From: Streptomyces pyxinae
GTDB taxonomy: Bacteria > Actinomycetota > Actinomycetes > Streptomycetales > Streptomycetaceae
Direction: 5' to 3'
Assembly (NCBI RefSeq): GCF_024756275.1
Contig: NZ_JANUGQ010000034.1
Coordinates: 1-64,000, forward strand
DNA: 64,000 bases
The notes under the pieces were generated by a model. The model was given only the letters and a program-made list of their open reading frames with translations, did not search any database and was not told the origin of the DNA. Both the position numbers and the translations under genes were made by a program. Below, piece after piece: positions 8,021 through 16,560 of the stretch. Position 1 is the stretch's first letter; every line of letters starts with the position of its first letter.

Positions 8021-8920
8021 TTACGATAGTCCTTTACTCCGACCGGGGCCTTCCCGCTCCGCATTCTTTGCCGCCACCACGGCATCGAAGACCTCGCGCT
8101 TGGGTAGCCCGGTTTCGGCCGCGACCGCCGCGATGGCCTCCTTCCGCCGCTCCCCCGCCTCCTCGCGCACCCGCACCCTGCGTACCAGCTCAGCGGAGTC
8201 GAACGCGTCCGGCCCGGCCTCCGGGGCGCCGGAGACGACGACCGTGATCTCGCCACGTACGCCCTCGGCGGCCCAGGCGGCCAATTCGGCCAGCGGCCCG
8301 CGCTTGACCTCCTCGTACGTCTTGGTCAGCTCCCGGCAGACGGCGGCCCGCCGCTCCCCGCCGAACACCTCGGCCATCGCCGCCAGGGTGTCGTCCAGCC
8401 GGTGCGGCGCCTCGAAGTAGACGAGGGTCCGCCGCTCCTGGGCCACCTCGCGCAGCCGCCCGAGCCGCTCGCCCGCCTTGCGGGGCAGGAAGCCCTCGAA
8501 GCAGAAGCGGTCCACCGGCAGCCCGGAGAGCGCCAGCGCGGTGAGCACGGCGGACGGCCCGGGCACGGCGGTGACCCGGACGTCCCGCTCGACGGCGGCG
8601 GCGACCAGCCGGTAGCCGGGGTCGGAGACCGAGGGCATCCCCGCGTCGGTGACCAGCAGCACCCGGGCGCCACCGGTCAGCGCCTCGACCAGCTCGGGGG
8701 TGCGGGCCGCCTCGTTGCCCTCGAAGTACGAGACCACCCGGCCGCGCGTCTGCACGCCGAGCGCCTGGGTGAGCCGCCGCAGCCGCCGGGTGTCCTCGGC
8801 GGCCACCACATCGGCCGCCGCCAGCTCGGCGGCGAGGCGGGGCGGGGCGTCCGCGATCTCCCCGATCGGGGTTCCCGCGAGTACGAGCGTTCCGGTCGTT
8901 CCGGTCACCGTTCCAGTCAC
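8021..8920 (-). CDS. rsmI: 16S rRNA (cytidine1402-2'-O)-methyltransferase
   Basis: SAM-dependent tetrapyrrole-methylase-fold enzyme that 2'-O-methylates C1402 in the ribosomal P site. Motifs: LVLAGTPIGEIADAP, ADVVAAEDTRRLRRL, LLVTDAGMPSVSDPGYRL and VYFEAPHRL, all standard for RsmI; about 300 residues. Two starts compete: the ATG at 8929 and a GTG at 8920. GGGAGG abuts the ATG but lies nine bases before the GTG, so the GTG is preferred. The gene is divergent from the protein mannosyltransferase at 9225. The rsmI/pmt neighbourhood is conserved (Rv1003/Rv1002 in M. tuberculosis, from memory). Confidence 0.94.
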   Translation of the reverse strand: MTGTVTGTTGTLVLAGTPIGEIADAPPRLAAELAAADVVAAEDTRRLRRLTQALGVQTRGRVVSYFEGNEAARTPELVEALTGGARVLLVTDAGMPSVSDPGYRLVAAAVERDVRVTAVPGPSAVLTALALSGLPVDRFCFEGFLPRKAGERLGRLREVAQERRTLVYFEAPHRLDDTLAAMAEVFGGERRAAVCRELTKTYEEVKRGPLAELAAWAAEGVRGEITVVVSGAPEAGPDAFDSAELVRRVRVREEAGERRKEAIAAVAAETGLPKREVFDAVVAAKNAEREGPGRSKGLS

Positions 8921-9212
8921 ACCCGCCATCCTCCCAGGTGCGCGGCGCGCCCCCGGTCCCGCCCGGGGCGCCGGACCCGCACGGCTCGTGCGGCAGGTGC
9001 GCCTCCGGTCCCGCGCGGCCGGTGCGCCCGGCCGCCACCCGGCGGCGCGGGCCGGGACCGCGGTGGCCACCCGGTCGGCCGCCCGGCGCCCGCGACCGGT
9101 CCGTACGCCAGGCCCCCGGACGGTCCGCCGGCCGCCCGCGGGCCGCCCGGTGGCGGGGGCCCGCGCCCGTGCGGGATCAGTGGCGGAGACCCGGCCCCGG
9201 TGGCGGGTTCCC

Positions 9213-9218
9213 TACCAT
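9213..9218 (+). promoter_or_regulatory. -10 box for leaderless mannosyltransferase gene
   Basis: TACCAT six bases before the GTG at 9225; no Shine-Dalgarno sequence. Suggests a leaderless transcript. Confidence 0.45.
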
Positions 9219-9224
9219 GGCGCG

Positions 9225-10964
9225 GTGACCAGTACAGCGCCCCAGGCCCGCCCGGCCCCCCAGCAGGACGCCCCACCGCCGCCGCCCGCCTGGCAGCGGC
9301 GGCTGCGCCGGTTCGGTCACGTGCCGGCGCCGGTCACCGGGCTGCGCGAGCGGCTGGTCCCCCCGTACGTCCGGCCCTCGGACCGGTTCCGGACCGTCCT
9401 CGGGGCCGGGCCCGAGCGGGCCGAACGGCTCTGGCGGCTGACCGCCTGGGCCGGGCCGCTGCTGGTGGCGCTGGTCGCCGGGGTGCTGCGGTTCTGGCGG
9501 CTGGGCGAGCCCCGGGCGGTGATATTCGACGAGACGTACTACGCCAAGGACGCCTGGGCGCTGATCCACCAGGGGTACGAGGGTGCCTGGCCGAAGGACG
9601 TCGACGCGTCGATCCTGGCGAACCCGGACGCGGTGCCGGTGCCGTCCGACCCCGGGTATGTGGTGCACCCGCCGGTCGGCAAGTGGGTCATCGGGGCGGG
9701 CGAGTGGCTGTTCGGCTTCGATCCGTTCGGCTGGCGGTTCATGGTGGCGCTGCTCGGCACGCTCTCCGTGCTGATGCTGTGCCGGATCGGGCGGCGGCTG
9801 TTCCGCTCGACGTTCCTCGGCTGTCTGGCCGGGCTGCTGCTGACGGTGGACGGCCTGCACTTCGTGATGAGCCGGGCCGCGCTGCTGGACCAGGTCGTCA
9901 TGTTCTTCGTGCTGGCCGCGTTCGGCTGTCTGCTGCTGGACCGGGACCGGAGCCGGGCCCGGCTGGCCGCCGCGCTGCCGGTGGACGAGGACGGGGTGCT
10001 GCGGCCCGACAACCGGGTGGCCGAGAACCTGGGCCTGGGGTGGCGGCCCTGGCGGCTCGCGGCCGGGGTCATGCTGGGCCTGGCGTTCGCCACCAAGTGG
10101 AACGGCCTCTACATCCTGGCCGCCTTCGCGCTGATGGCCGTCCTCTGGGACGTGGGGGCGCGCCGGACGGCGGGTGCCTACCGGCCGTACCGCGCGGTGC
10201 TGCGCCGGGACGTGCTGCCGGCCTTCCTCTCCACGGTGCCGGTCGCCCTGGTCACGTACCTCGCCTCCTGGTCCGGCTGGATCCTCACCGACCGGGGCTA
10301 CTTCCGCGACTGGGCCGAGCGGGACGGCGCGGGCAGCTCCTGGTCCTGGCTGCTCCCCGACTGGCTGCGCAGCCTCTGGCACTACGAGAACGAGGTCTAC
10401 ACCTTCCATGTCGGGCTGACCTCGGGCCACACGTACCAGTCCAACCCCTGGAGCTGGCTGGTCCTGGGCCGCCCGGTCTCCTACTTCTACGAGGACCCGG
10501 GCCCCGGCAAGGACGGCTGCCCGGTGGACGCCACCGAGAAGTGCGCCCGCGAGGTCCTGGCCCTCGGCACCCCGCTCCTCTGGTGGGCCGCCTGCTTCGC
10601 CCTGCTGTACGTCCTCTGGCGCTGGTTCTTCCGCCGCGACTGGCGGGCCGGCGCCATCCTCTGCGCGGTCGCGGCCGGCTGGGGGCCCTGGTTCCTGTAC
10701 CAGGAGCGCACGATCTTCCTCTTCTACGCGGTCGTCTTCGTCCCGTACCTCTGCCTGGCGGTCGCCATGATGATCGGCGCCCTGCTCGGCCCACCCGGCC
10801 CCGACGGCACCCGGGAACGCCGCCGCACGGTGGGCGCCGTGGCCGCCGGCGTCCTGGTGCTGCTGATCGTCTGGAACTTCATCTACTTCTACCCGCTCTA
10901 CACCGGGCAGCCGATCCCCATGGACGGCTGGCGGGCGCGGATGTGGCTGGACACGTGGGTGTGA
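9225..10964 (+). CDS. pmt: Dolichyl-phosphate-mannose--protein mannosyltransferase
   Basis: Integral-membrane GT39 glycosyltransferase that O-mannosylates secreted proteins from polyprenyl-phosphate mannose; 579 residues. The first extracytoplasmic loop carries the catalytic DE pair (AVIFDETYYAKDAW). About ten hydrophobic segments follow the first one (GPLLVALVAGVLRF). The C-terminal region (FLYQERTIFLFYAVVFVPYLCL) matches the conserved end of bacterial Pmt. The GTG at 9225 was chosen over the long frame opening at 8649 because upstream residues lie antisense to rsmI and a -10 box precedes the GTG. In Streptomyces Pmt is needed for glycoprotein formation, phage receptor function and wall-antibiotic resistance. 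Confidence 0.94.
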   Translation: MTSTAPQARPAPQQDAPPPPPAWQRRLRRFGHVPAPVTGLRERLVPPYVRPSDRFRTVLGAGPERAERLWRLTAWAGPLLVALVAGVLRFWRLGEPRAVIFDETYYAKDAWALIHQGYEGAWPKDVDASILANPDAVPVPSDPGYVVHPPVGKWVIGAGEWLFGFDPFGWRFMVALLGTLSVLMLCRIGRRLFRSTFLGCLAGLLLTVDGLHFVMSRAALLDQVVMFFVLAAFGCLLLDRDRSRARLAAALPVDEDGVLRPDNRVAENLGLGWRPWRLAAGVMLGLAFATKWNGLYILAAFALMAVLWDVGARRTAGAYRPYRAVLRRDVLPAFLSTVPVALVTYLASWSGWILTDRGYFRDWAERDGAGSSWSWLLPDWLRSLWHYENEVYTFHVGLTSGHTYQSNPWSWLVLGRPVSYFYEDPGPGKDGCPVDATEKCAREVLALGTPLLWWAACFALLYVLWRWFFRRDWRAGAILCAVAAGWGPWFLYQERTIFLFYAVVFVPYLCLAVAMMIGALLGPPGPDGTRERRRTVGAVAAGVLVLLIVWNFIYFYPLYTGQPIPMDGWRARMWLDTWV

Positions 10965-11413
10965 GGGGGCGGGGGACGCGATCGGACTCGGTGCCCGCCG
11001 GGGTGCGCCGCGAGAGCGAGGCGGAAGCCCGGACTCACTTCGAGGAGTTGCTGGACGCGGCCGGTGAGGGCCGGGTGGTGACCGTGCGCCGGGGGCCGGG
11101 GCGGGCGGCGGCGGTCGTGGACGCCGAGCGGCTGCGCCACCACCTGGCCCTGGCCTGCCCGCCCAAGGCCCAAGCCGTGGCGGAGGGCGGTGGCTGGTCG
11201 ATCTCGATCCCCGGGCTGCCGGTGACGGCCGATGGGGCGACCTTCGACGAAGCCGTCGCCGAGATGGCCGACGCTCTGCGCGAGTACGCCGAGGACTGGC
11301 AGGACCGGTTGCGCACAGCGCCCAACCACCGTGACCACTGGGGGCTGGTGCAGCTGATCGCCCTGAGCGACGACGAGCAGCTGACCGCGTGGCTGGTGGG
11401 GACGGGCCGTTGA
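10961..11413 (+). CDS. Phd/YefM- and HicB-like antitoxin, apparently without a toxin
   Basis: 150 residues. The first part (EARTHFEELLDAAGEGRVVTVRRGPGRAAAVVDAERLR) reads as a prevent-host-death (Phd/YefM) DNA-binding antitoxin domain. The second (WSISIPGLPVTADGATFDEA, then AVAEMADALREYAEDW) resembles a HicB-type partial RNase H fold. The GTG at 10961 overlaps the pmt stop (GTGA); a GTG at 10991 is an alternative. No toxin-sized ORF lies next to it on the same strand, so it is either a solitary antitoxin or a regulator derived from one. Family assignment is by eye. Confidence 0.7.
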   Translation: MRGRGTRSDSVPAGVRRESEAEARTHFEELLDAAGEGRVVTVRRGPGRAAAVVDAERLRHHLALACPPKAQAVAEGGGWSISIPGLPVTADGATFDEAVAEMADALREYAEDWQDRLRTAPNHRDHWGLVQLIALSDDEQLTAWLVGTGR

Positions 11414-11560
11414 GCCGACCGCTGCCGAACCGGAGCGCGGGGGGGGCGGAACTGGCCGGGAATCGGTGGGAGATGGCGGATAGTCGCGGCTGAACGGGCC
11501 GGTGATCGAACAAGGGTTCACGGTCGGGTAACGGACGGGCTCCGGTGGGTGGGTGTCCCG

Positions 11561-11566
11561 TACAGT
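11561..11566 (+). promoter_or_regulatory. -10 box upstream of the penicillin-binding protein gene
   Basis: TACAGT, 82 bases before the ATG at 11649. With transcription starting around 11573-11575 the leader would be about 75 nt and would contain the palindrome at 11582-11597. Confidence 0.4.
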
Positions 11567-11581
11567 GGTCGGCGCCTTTCT

Positions 11582-11597
11582 CTTGAACGCGTTCAAG
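11582..11597. promoter_or_regulatory. Perfect 16-bp palindrome, possible operator
   Basis: CTTGAACGCGTTCAAG lies 15 bases downstream of the TACAGT -10 box and 52 bases before the penicillin-binding protein start. A perfect 16-bp palindrome without spacer is a plausible site for a dimeric repressor. The GAAC/GTTC halves are only two bases apart, unlike the actinobacterial LexA box (four). Confidence 0.4.
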
Positions 11598-11648
11598 GTG
11601 CTCGGGAGAGGCGGGCAGGGGGGTCGAGCCAACGGGGAGGGACCGGGA

Positions 11649-13295
11649 ATGCGCAGTGGGGCCAAGACCGCCGTCATAGGCGGGGTGTTCGCCGTGGTGG
11701 CGAGCGGGGTGGGCTACGCGGGCTACAACCTGTGGAGCGGGATGACCGGCGGGACGGCCACCGCCGCCGCCGAGGCGCCGGTGAAGCGGACCGGGCCGGT
11801 GACGGCGGACGAAGTGGACGCCACCGTGAAGGACTTCTTCGGCGCCTGGGCGGAGGGGAACGAGGCAAAGGCGGCCCAGTTCACCAACGACCCGGTCGCC
11901 GCCGAGCCGGTGCTCGCCGCGTACCGGGCGGACGCGCACATCGGGGCGCTGAAGCTGACCCCGGGCAAGGCGACCGGGCCCAAGGTGCCGTTCACGGTCA
12001 ATGCCACGCTGTCGTACGAGGGTGTGACCAAGCCCTTCCGGTACGCCTCCGAACTCACCGTCGTCCGGGGCCTGTCCACCGGGCTGCCGCGCGTCGAGTG
12101 GCAGTCGTCGGTGGTGCACCCGCAGTTGAAGGACGGTGAGCAGCTGCGGATCACCACCACCGGCGCGCCGCCCGTCAAGGCGGTGGACCGGAAGGGCCGG
12201 GAGCTGACGGCGAAGGCGTACCCCTCGCTGCGTCCGGTGCTGGAGCAGCTCCGGGTCGCGTACGGCACCAAGGCGGGCGGCAAGCCGGGCATGGAGCTGG
12301 TCGCCGCCCCGGCGGACGGCGCGGCCGGCGCGGGCACCACCGCCGCGCCCCGCACCCTGCTGGCGCTGCGCCCGGGCACGGCGGGCGAGCTGCGTACGAC
12401 GATCGACGCGGAGGTGCAGGCGGCGGCCGAGCGGGCGGTGCGGGGCTTCCCGGAGTCCTCGGTGGCCGCCGTCGAGCCGAGCAGCGGCGCGATACGGGCG
12501 GTCGCCAACAACCGGTCGGACGGCTTCAACGCCGCCTTCCTCGGCAAGCAGGCGCCCGGCTCCACGATGAAGATCGTCACGGCGGCGCTGCTGCTGGAGA
12601 AGAACCTGGTCGCCGCCGACCGCCCGGCCGAGTGTCCGCGCGAGGCGATGTACCAGGGGCGGGTCTTCCACAACCTGGACAACTTCGACCTGCCGGCCGG
12701 CAGCCCCTTCAGCGAAAGCTTCAAGCGCTCCTGCAACACCGCCTTCATCAAGCTGATCGACGACACCAAGGACGACGCCGCCCTCGCCAAGGAGGCCCGG
12801 GACGTCTTCGGCATCGGGCTCGACTGGGGCACCGGCGTCCCCTCGCAGGACGGCTCGGTGCCGGAGTCGAGCGGCGGTGAGGCGGCGGCCCAGTACATCG
12901 GACAGGGCACGGTCCAGATGAACGCCCTCAATGTGGCCTCGCTGGCCGCCACCGCCAAGAGCGGCGGCTTCCGGCAGCCGGTGCTGGTGGACCGCTCCCT
13001 GAACGACAAGCCGCCCGCCACCGCCGCGCGCCCGCTGGACCCGTCCGCCGCCCGGCAGCTCCGCGCGCTGATGCGGGCGACCGCGACGAGCGGCACCGGC
13101 GCCAAGGCGATGGCCGGGGTCGGCGGTGACAAGGGCGCCAAGACCGGTTCGGCCGAGGTCGACAACCAGGGCCAGTCGAACAGCTGGTTCGCGGGGTACG
13201 CCGACGACCTGGCCGCCGCGGCGGTGGTCCAGTCCGGCGGCCACGGCGGCGACGCGGCCGGCCCGGTGGTGGCGGCGGTGCTCAAGGCCCGGTGA
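11649..13295 (+). CDS. Penicillin-binding protein (class B transpeptidase with MecA-type N-terminal domain)
   Basis: Membrane-anchored DD-transpeptidase for peptidoglycan cross-linking, 548 residues. One N-terminal hydrophobic segment (KTAVIGGVFAVVASGVGYAG) is followed by an NTF2-like MecA_N domain (about 55-160; TVKDFFGAWAEGNEAKAAQF), a linker, and the transpeptidase domain with all three signatures: STMK with the active Ser at residue 305, SCN at about 361 and KTGS from about 498. The ATG at 11649 was chosen because it follows a G-rich Shine-Dalgarno and starts the membrane anchor. Similar proteins occur in several copies in Streptomyces; the precise paralogue cannot be named here. Confidence 0.93.
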   Translation: MRSGAKTAVIGGVFAVVASGVGYAGYNLWSGMTGGTATAAAEAPVKRTGPVTADEVDATVKDFFGAWAEGNEAKAAQFTNDPVAAEPVLAAYRADAHIGALKLTPGKATGPKVPFTVNATLSYEGVTKPFRYASELTVVRGLSTGLPRVEWQSSVVHPQLKDGEQLRITTTGAPPVKAVDRKGRELTAKAYPSLRPVLEQLRVAYGTKAGGKPGMELVAAPADGAAGAGTTAAPRTLLALRPGTAGELRTTIDAEVQAAAERAVRGFPESSVAAVEPSSGAIRAVANNRSDGFNAAFLGKQAPGSTMKIVTAALLLEKNLVAADRPAECPREAMYQGRVFHNLDNFDLPAGSPFSESFKRSCNTAFIKLIDDTKDDAALAKEARDVFGIGLDWGTGVPSQDGSVPESSGGEAAAQYIGQGTVQMNALNVASLAATAKSGGFRQPVLVDRSLNDKPPATAARPLDPSAARQLRALMRATATSGTGAKAMAGVGGDKGAKTGSAEVDNQGQSNSWFAGYADDLAAAAVVQSGGHGGDAAGPVVAAVLKAR

Positions 13296-13568
13296 GGGGG
13301 CTGGGCGGGGTTCGGTCCGGAGGCCTGCCGGGCCGGAGGCCTGCCGGGCCCGGCAGCCTCAGGGCCCGGACTGTGGTCGCGCCGGACTGTGCCGGACCGG
13401 GGCCGCGCGGAACCCGGTTGGACCGGGACCGCGCCGGTCCGGGACCGTGCCGAACCCGCGGCGGGCCGCCGGGCCCACGACCCGGCTCCCCGGCCCCACC
13501 CCCCGGGCCCGGACCCGGCTCGGCCCCGGCGTGCCGAAGGTCACTCGCGTGGCTGTTACATGTACCGC

Positions 13569-13574
13569 TAGCGT
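13569..13574 (+). promoter_or_regulatory. -10 box for the leader ORF/DMT transcript
   Basis: TAGCGT seven bases before the ATG at 13582: leaderless spacing. Confidence 0.4.
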
Positions 13575-13581
13575 GCGGGGC

Positions 13582-13671
13582 ATGAACGCCTCCGCGAACC
13601 ACCGCGCCCGGGGCCGGGCGGCGCGCACCGGACGTGCCGAACGTAACGGACATACCGGACGTACCGCATGA
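13582..13671 (+). CDS. 29-residue leader ORF coupled to the DMT permease
   Basis: ATG at 13582 to TGA at 13669-13671 encodes a basic peptide beginning MNASANHRARGRAAR and ending NGHTGRTA, with eight Arg among 29 residues. Its TGA overlaps the permease ATG (ATGA), so termination would place ribosomes on the permease start, which has no good Shine-Dalgarno of its own. A -10 box sits seven bases upstream, so the mRNA may begin with this ORF. Function is inferred only from position: a translational coupler or regulatory leader peptide. It could instead be non-translated leader. Confidence 0.4.
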   Translation: MNASANHRARGRAARTGRAERNGHTGRTA

Positions 13672-14537
13672 CGCCGCTGGTCGCCGCCGCCGTACTGATC
13701 GCCGCCGTGACGCACGCGAGCTGGAACGCCGTCGCCCATCACATCCGCGACCAGCTGCTCTCCTTCACCCTCATCTCCGGCGGCGGGGCGGCCATCGGCG
13801 CCGTCCTCGCCTGCTTCGCCCCGTTCCCGGCCGCCGGCGCCTGGCCGTACCTGGCCCTCTCGGCCGCGATCCACGTCGGCTACATGGGGCTGCTGATGCG
13901 GTCGTTCCGGCTCGGGGACTTCGGCCAGATGTATCCGATCGCCCGTGGTACGGCTCCGCTGGTGGTCACCGTGGTCGCCGCGCTGCTGCTGCACGAGGTG
14001 CCGGACGGCTGGGGCCTGACCGGGGTCGCGGTGGCCAGCGCCGGACTGGTGGGGCTCGCCCTCTGGGGCGTCCTCCCCCTGGGCGGCCGGCGCCGGACGG
14101 GAGGTCACCCCGGCTGGCCCGCCGTGACGGCCGCGCTGGCGACGGGGCTGGCGATCGCCGGGTACACCGTGGTGGACGGCATCGGCGTCCGCGCCTCGGG
14201 CACCCCGCTCGGCTACATCGCCTGGCTGATGATCGTCCAGGGCCTGGTCATCCCGCTGTACGCCCTCCACGCCCGCCGCGCCCGCCTCGCCGCCGACCTG
14301 CGCCCGCACGCCGCCCGCGGCCTGCTGGGCGCCGCGCTCTCGGTGGCGGCGTACGGCCTGGTCCTCTGGGCCCAGACCCGCGCCCCGCTCGCCCCGATCG
14401 CCGCCCTCCGGGAGTCCTCCATCATCGTCGGCGCGGCGATCGGCGCCCTGTTCTTCAAGGAACGCTTCGGCGCCCCGCGCATCGCCGCCGCCGGTCTGAT
14501 GGTCGTCGGCATCGGCCTGATGCTGCACTCGGGCTGA
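13668..14537 (+). CDS. EamA/DMT family transporter
   Basis: 289-residue integral membrane protein with about ten hydrophobic segments arranged as two EamA halves, first half MTPLVAAAVLIAAVTHASWN to about 140, second from about 150. Typical EamA features are visible: THASWNAVAHH in the first helix, FGQMYPIARGTAPLVV at helices 3-4 and LRESSIIVGAAIGALFFKE at the C-terminal half. Drug/metabolite transporter superfamily; substrate unknown, most likely export of a small metabolite. Preceded by an overlapping 29-codon ORF. Convergent with the toxin-antitoxin pair downstream. Confidence 0.9.
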   Translation: MTPLVAAAVLIAAVTHASWNAVAHHIRDQLLSFTLISGGGAAIGAVLACFAPFPAAGAWPYLALSAAIHVGYMGLLMRSFRLGDFGQMYPIARGTAPLVVTVVAALLLHEVPDGWGLTGVAVASAGLVGLALWGVLPLGGRRRTGGHPGWPAVTAALATGLAIAGYTVVDGIGVRASGTPLGYIAWLMIVQGLVIPLYALHARRARLAADLRPHAARGLLGAALSVAAYGLVLWAQTRAPLAPIAALRESSIIVGAAIGALFFKERFGAPRIAAAGLMVVGIGLMLHSG

Positions 14538-14605
14538 CGGCCGGGCGCACGCCGATCCTCCGGGTGCGTCCCGGGGCGTCAGCCCTCCCGCAGCCGCGTG
14601 AACCG

Positions 14606-14851
14606 TTACGGCGACGGGATGAGGCGCACTGCTGTCACGGTGAGTGCCGCCCGGGCCACGTAGTAGACGACGAAGGCGCCGCCGACTGTGACGGTGCGAC
14701 GGTCCCGCTCACCGTTCATCGCCACGGATCCATGCCCGTAGGGGTCCCGTCCCAGGGTGCGCTCCATCGCGGACCGGAAGGAGTCGGGGTTACGCATCCG
14801 CTTGAGAGCATCCTCGGCGGGCGGCGCGTAGGCGATCACATATCGGCTCAC
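14606..14851 (-). CDS. RelE/ParE-like toxin
   Basis: 81 residues. VSRYVIAYAPPAEDALKRM is the usual RelE/ParE opening (strand, then an alpha-helix with an AxxALxxM pattern). RDPYGHGSVAMNGERDRRTV corresponds to the 'DP...G..L.G....R.R.G.yR' stretch of the family, and FVVYYVARAALTVTAVRLI to the terminal strands. Such toxins are ribosome-dependent mRNA endonucleases (RelE) or gyrase poisons (ParE); which applies here cannot be told. The GTG at 14851 overlaps the antitoxin stop by four bases. Confidence 0.82.
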   Translation of the reverse strand: MSRYVIAYAPPAEDALKRMRNPDSFRSAMERTLGRDPYGHGSVAMNGERDRRTVTVGGAFVVYYVARAALTVTAVRLIPSP

Positions 14852-15090
14852 GCGGCGCCCCCCTCGGCGCGCAACCGCGCGAAGATTTCCTCGTCCTCCT
14901 CGTCCGAGGCCAGTACCACGATCCACCGCCGGACGATGTCGTACAGCTCGTCCACGTCGGCGGCGTCGATCTCCTTGTCGAACCGCTCCCGATCCTCCGG
15001 CGGAAGTGCCGCGCGGATGCCGCCGATCGTGGCCGGCACCTCCACCCGCTCGCCCCGTCGCATCGTCCAACGGACATCGCCCTCGGCCAT
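14848..15090 (-). CDS. Antitoxin of the RelE/ParE-like pair
   Basis: 80-residue acidic protein (MAEGDVRWTMRRGERVEVPA ... EEDEEIFARLRAEGGAA) encoded immediately upstream of the toxin and overlapping it by GTGA. AGGAGG lies five bases before the ATG at 15090, the best ribosome-binding site in this area; strong antitoxin and coupled toxin translation is the usual arrangement. The C-terminal half is rich in Glu and Asp, as expected for a toxin-neutralising segment. No DNA-binding domain is obvious in the N-terminus. The pair is inferred from order, size and overlap. Confidence 0.78.
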   Translation of the reverse strand: MAEGDVRWTMRRGERVEVPATIGGIRAALPPEDRERFDKEIDAADVDELYDIVRRWIVVLASDEEDEEIFARLRAEGGAA

Positions 15091-15335
15091 CGCCGCCTCC
15101 TGTCTGCCCCACCGAACTGTGGTCTCCACCACCGTAGTCAGCCCACCGGACCGGCTCAGGACAAACCACCCGAACGGGGGGCACGTGCGCTTCCAGGGCC
15201 GGGCGCCTGGTGTTCGCGCGGCCGGAACGGCGCTGCCGGCACCGGTGGGTGACCCGGCGACCCGTGCGCCGGGTGACCGAGCCCCGGGGCCGGTCGCGAG
15301 GGGGACACCCGTAGGGCCGCCGGCCGGGGGCGGGG

Positions 15336-16502
15336 TCAGCCGATCGACGTGCGGACGGCTCGGATCAGGGCCTGGGCGCGGGGGTCGGCGGTGACGCCCT
15401 TGCGCATGCCGTTGGTGACGTAGCCGAAGGCGATGCCCGAGGCCGGGTCGGCGAAGCCGAGCGAGCCGCCCCGGCCGGGGTGGCCGAAGCTGTCCGGGGA
15501 GAGCAGGGGCGCGGCCGGGCCGTGCAGCATGTAGCCGAGGCCGAACCGGGTGCCGACCACCAGCACCCGGTCCGGTCCCGCCGACTCCTCGGTACGGGCC
15601 ATGGCCAGGGTGGCGGGCGCGAAGAGGCGGTGGCCGTCGACCGGGCCGAGCAGGGCGGCGTAGAACCGGGCCAGCGCCCGGGCGGTGGAGACGCCGCCGG
15701 ACGCGGGGGCCTCGGCGGCCCGGTACGCGGGGTCGTTCTCGTCCGGCAGCGGGTCGATGACGCCGAACGCCCGGCGGGTCAGCGACTCCGGGTCCCGGTA
15801 GGCGTCGGCCACCGAGCGCTTGGGACGCAGCCGGAGCCCGCCGCCGCCCGCCGCCGTCTCGGGCTCCGCCACCGGGCCGATCCGGCCGACCCGGTGCGCC
15901 TCGTCGGGCGGCAGGCCGATCCACAGGTCCAGGCCGAGCGGGCGGGCGATCTCCTCGGCGACCCAGCGCCCGATGGTCCGGCCGGTGACCCGGCGCACCA
16001 GGCCGGCGAGCAGCCAGCCGTAGGTGTGGGCGTGGTAGCCGTGGTCGGTGCCCGGCTCCCAGACCGGCGGCTGCGCGGCGATCGCGGCCATGGTGGCGTC
16101 CAGGTCGCGGGCCTGCTCCGGGGTGAGCGGACGGTCCAGCACCGGGACGCCGGCGCGGTGGGCCAGCAGATGGCGGACGAGCGTCCGTTCCTTGCCGGCC
16201 GCCTTGAACTCGGGCCAGTAGGTGCCGACCGGGGCGTCCAGGTCGAGCTGGCCGCGCTGGTGGAGCAGGAGCGGTACGGCGGCGGCCACGCCCTTGGTGG
16301 CCGAGCGCACCACCTGGGCGGTGTCCACGGCCCACGGCCGCGTACCGGAGACGTCCCGGGTGCCGGCCCAGAGGTCGACCACCTTCCGGCCGTCCCGGTG
16401 GACGGCGAGGGCCGCGCCCCGCTCGCCGCGCTGCTCGAAGTTGCGGACGAACGCCTCCCGGACCGGCTCGAAGCCCGCCGCCACCGTGCCCTGGACGTCC
16501 AC
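15336..16502 (-). CDS. Serine hydrolase (class C beta-lactamase / esterase EstB family)
   Basis: 388 residues of the beta-lactamase-related fold. The nucleophile motif SxxK appears as VRSATKGVAAAVPLLL, the second motif as HAHTYGWLLAGL (Tyr), and the C-terminal HxG-like motif as SFGHPGRGGSLGF. This pattern fits EstB-like esterases and DD-peptidase relatives rather than true AmpC. No signal peptide, so it is probably cytoplasmic. The GTG at 16502 is preferred over the ATG at 16556 because GGGGAG lies five bases upstream. It follows cbiO by about 60 bases and may be transcribed with it, but a functional link to metal uptake is not evident. Confidence 0.88.
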   Translation of the reverse strand: MDVQGTVAAGFEPVREAFVRNFEQRGERGAALAVHRDGRKVVDLWAGTRDVSGTRPWAVDTAQVVRSATKGVAAAVPLLLHQRGQLDLDAPVGTYWPEFKAAGKERTLVRHLLAHRAGVPVLDRPLTPEQARDLDATMAAIAAQPPVWEPGTDHGYHAHTYGWLLAGLVRRVTGRTIGRWVAEEIARPLGLDLWIGLPPDEAHRVGRIGPVAEPETAAGGGGLRLRPKRSVADAYRDPESLTRRAFGVIDPLPDENDPAYRAAEAPASGGVSTARALARFYAALLGPVDGHRLFAPATLAMARTEESAGPDRVLVVGTRFGLGYMLHGPAAPLLSPDSFGHPGRGGSLGFADPASGIAFGYVTNGMRKGVTADPRAQALIRAVRTSIG

Positions 16503-16560
16503 GTCCGCTCCCCTTCCCGCGCCTTCGGCCGCCATCGGCCCGGGTCCATGGTGCAACGGC

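Noticed and set aside
11582..11597. LexA/SOS box in front of the penicillin-binding protein gene
   Set aside because: The GAAC/GTTC halves are separated by two bases instead of four, so it does not fit the LexA consensus; kept as an unknown palindrome.
9177..13244. 1355-codon minus-strand frame
   Set aside because: Composition (Gly/Arg/His/Gln) is typical of an antisense shadow over pmt and the penicillin-binding protein; no family motif.
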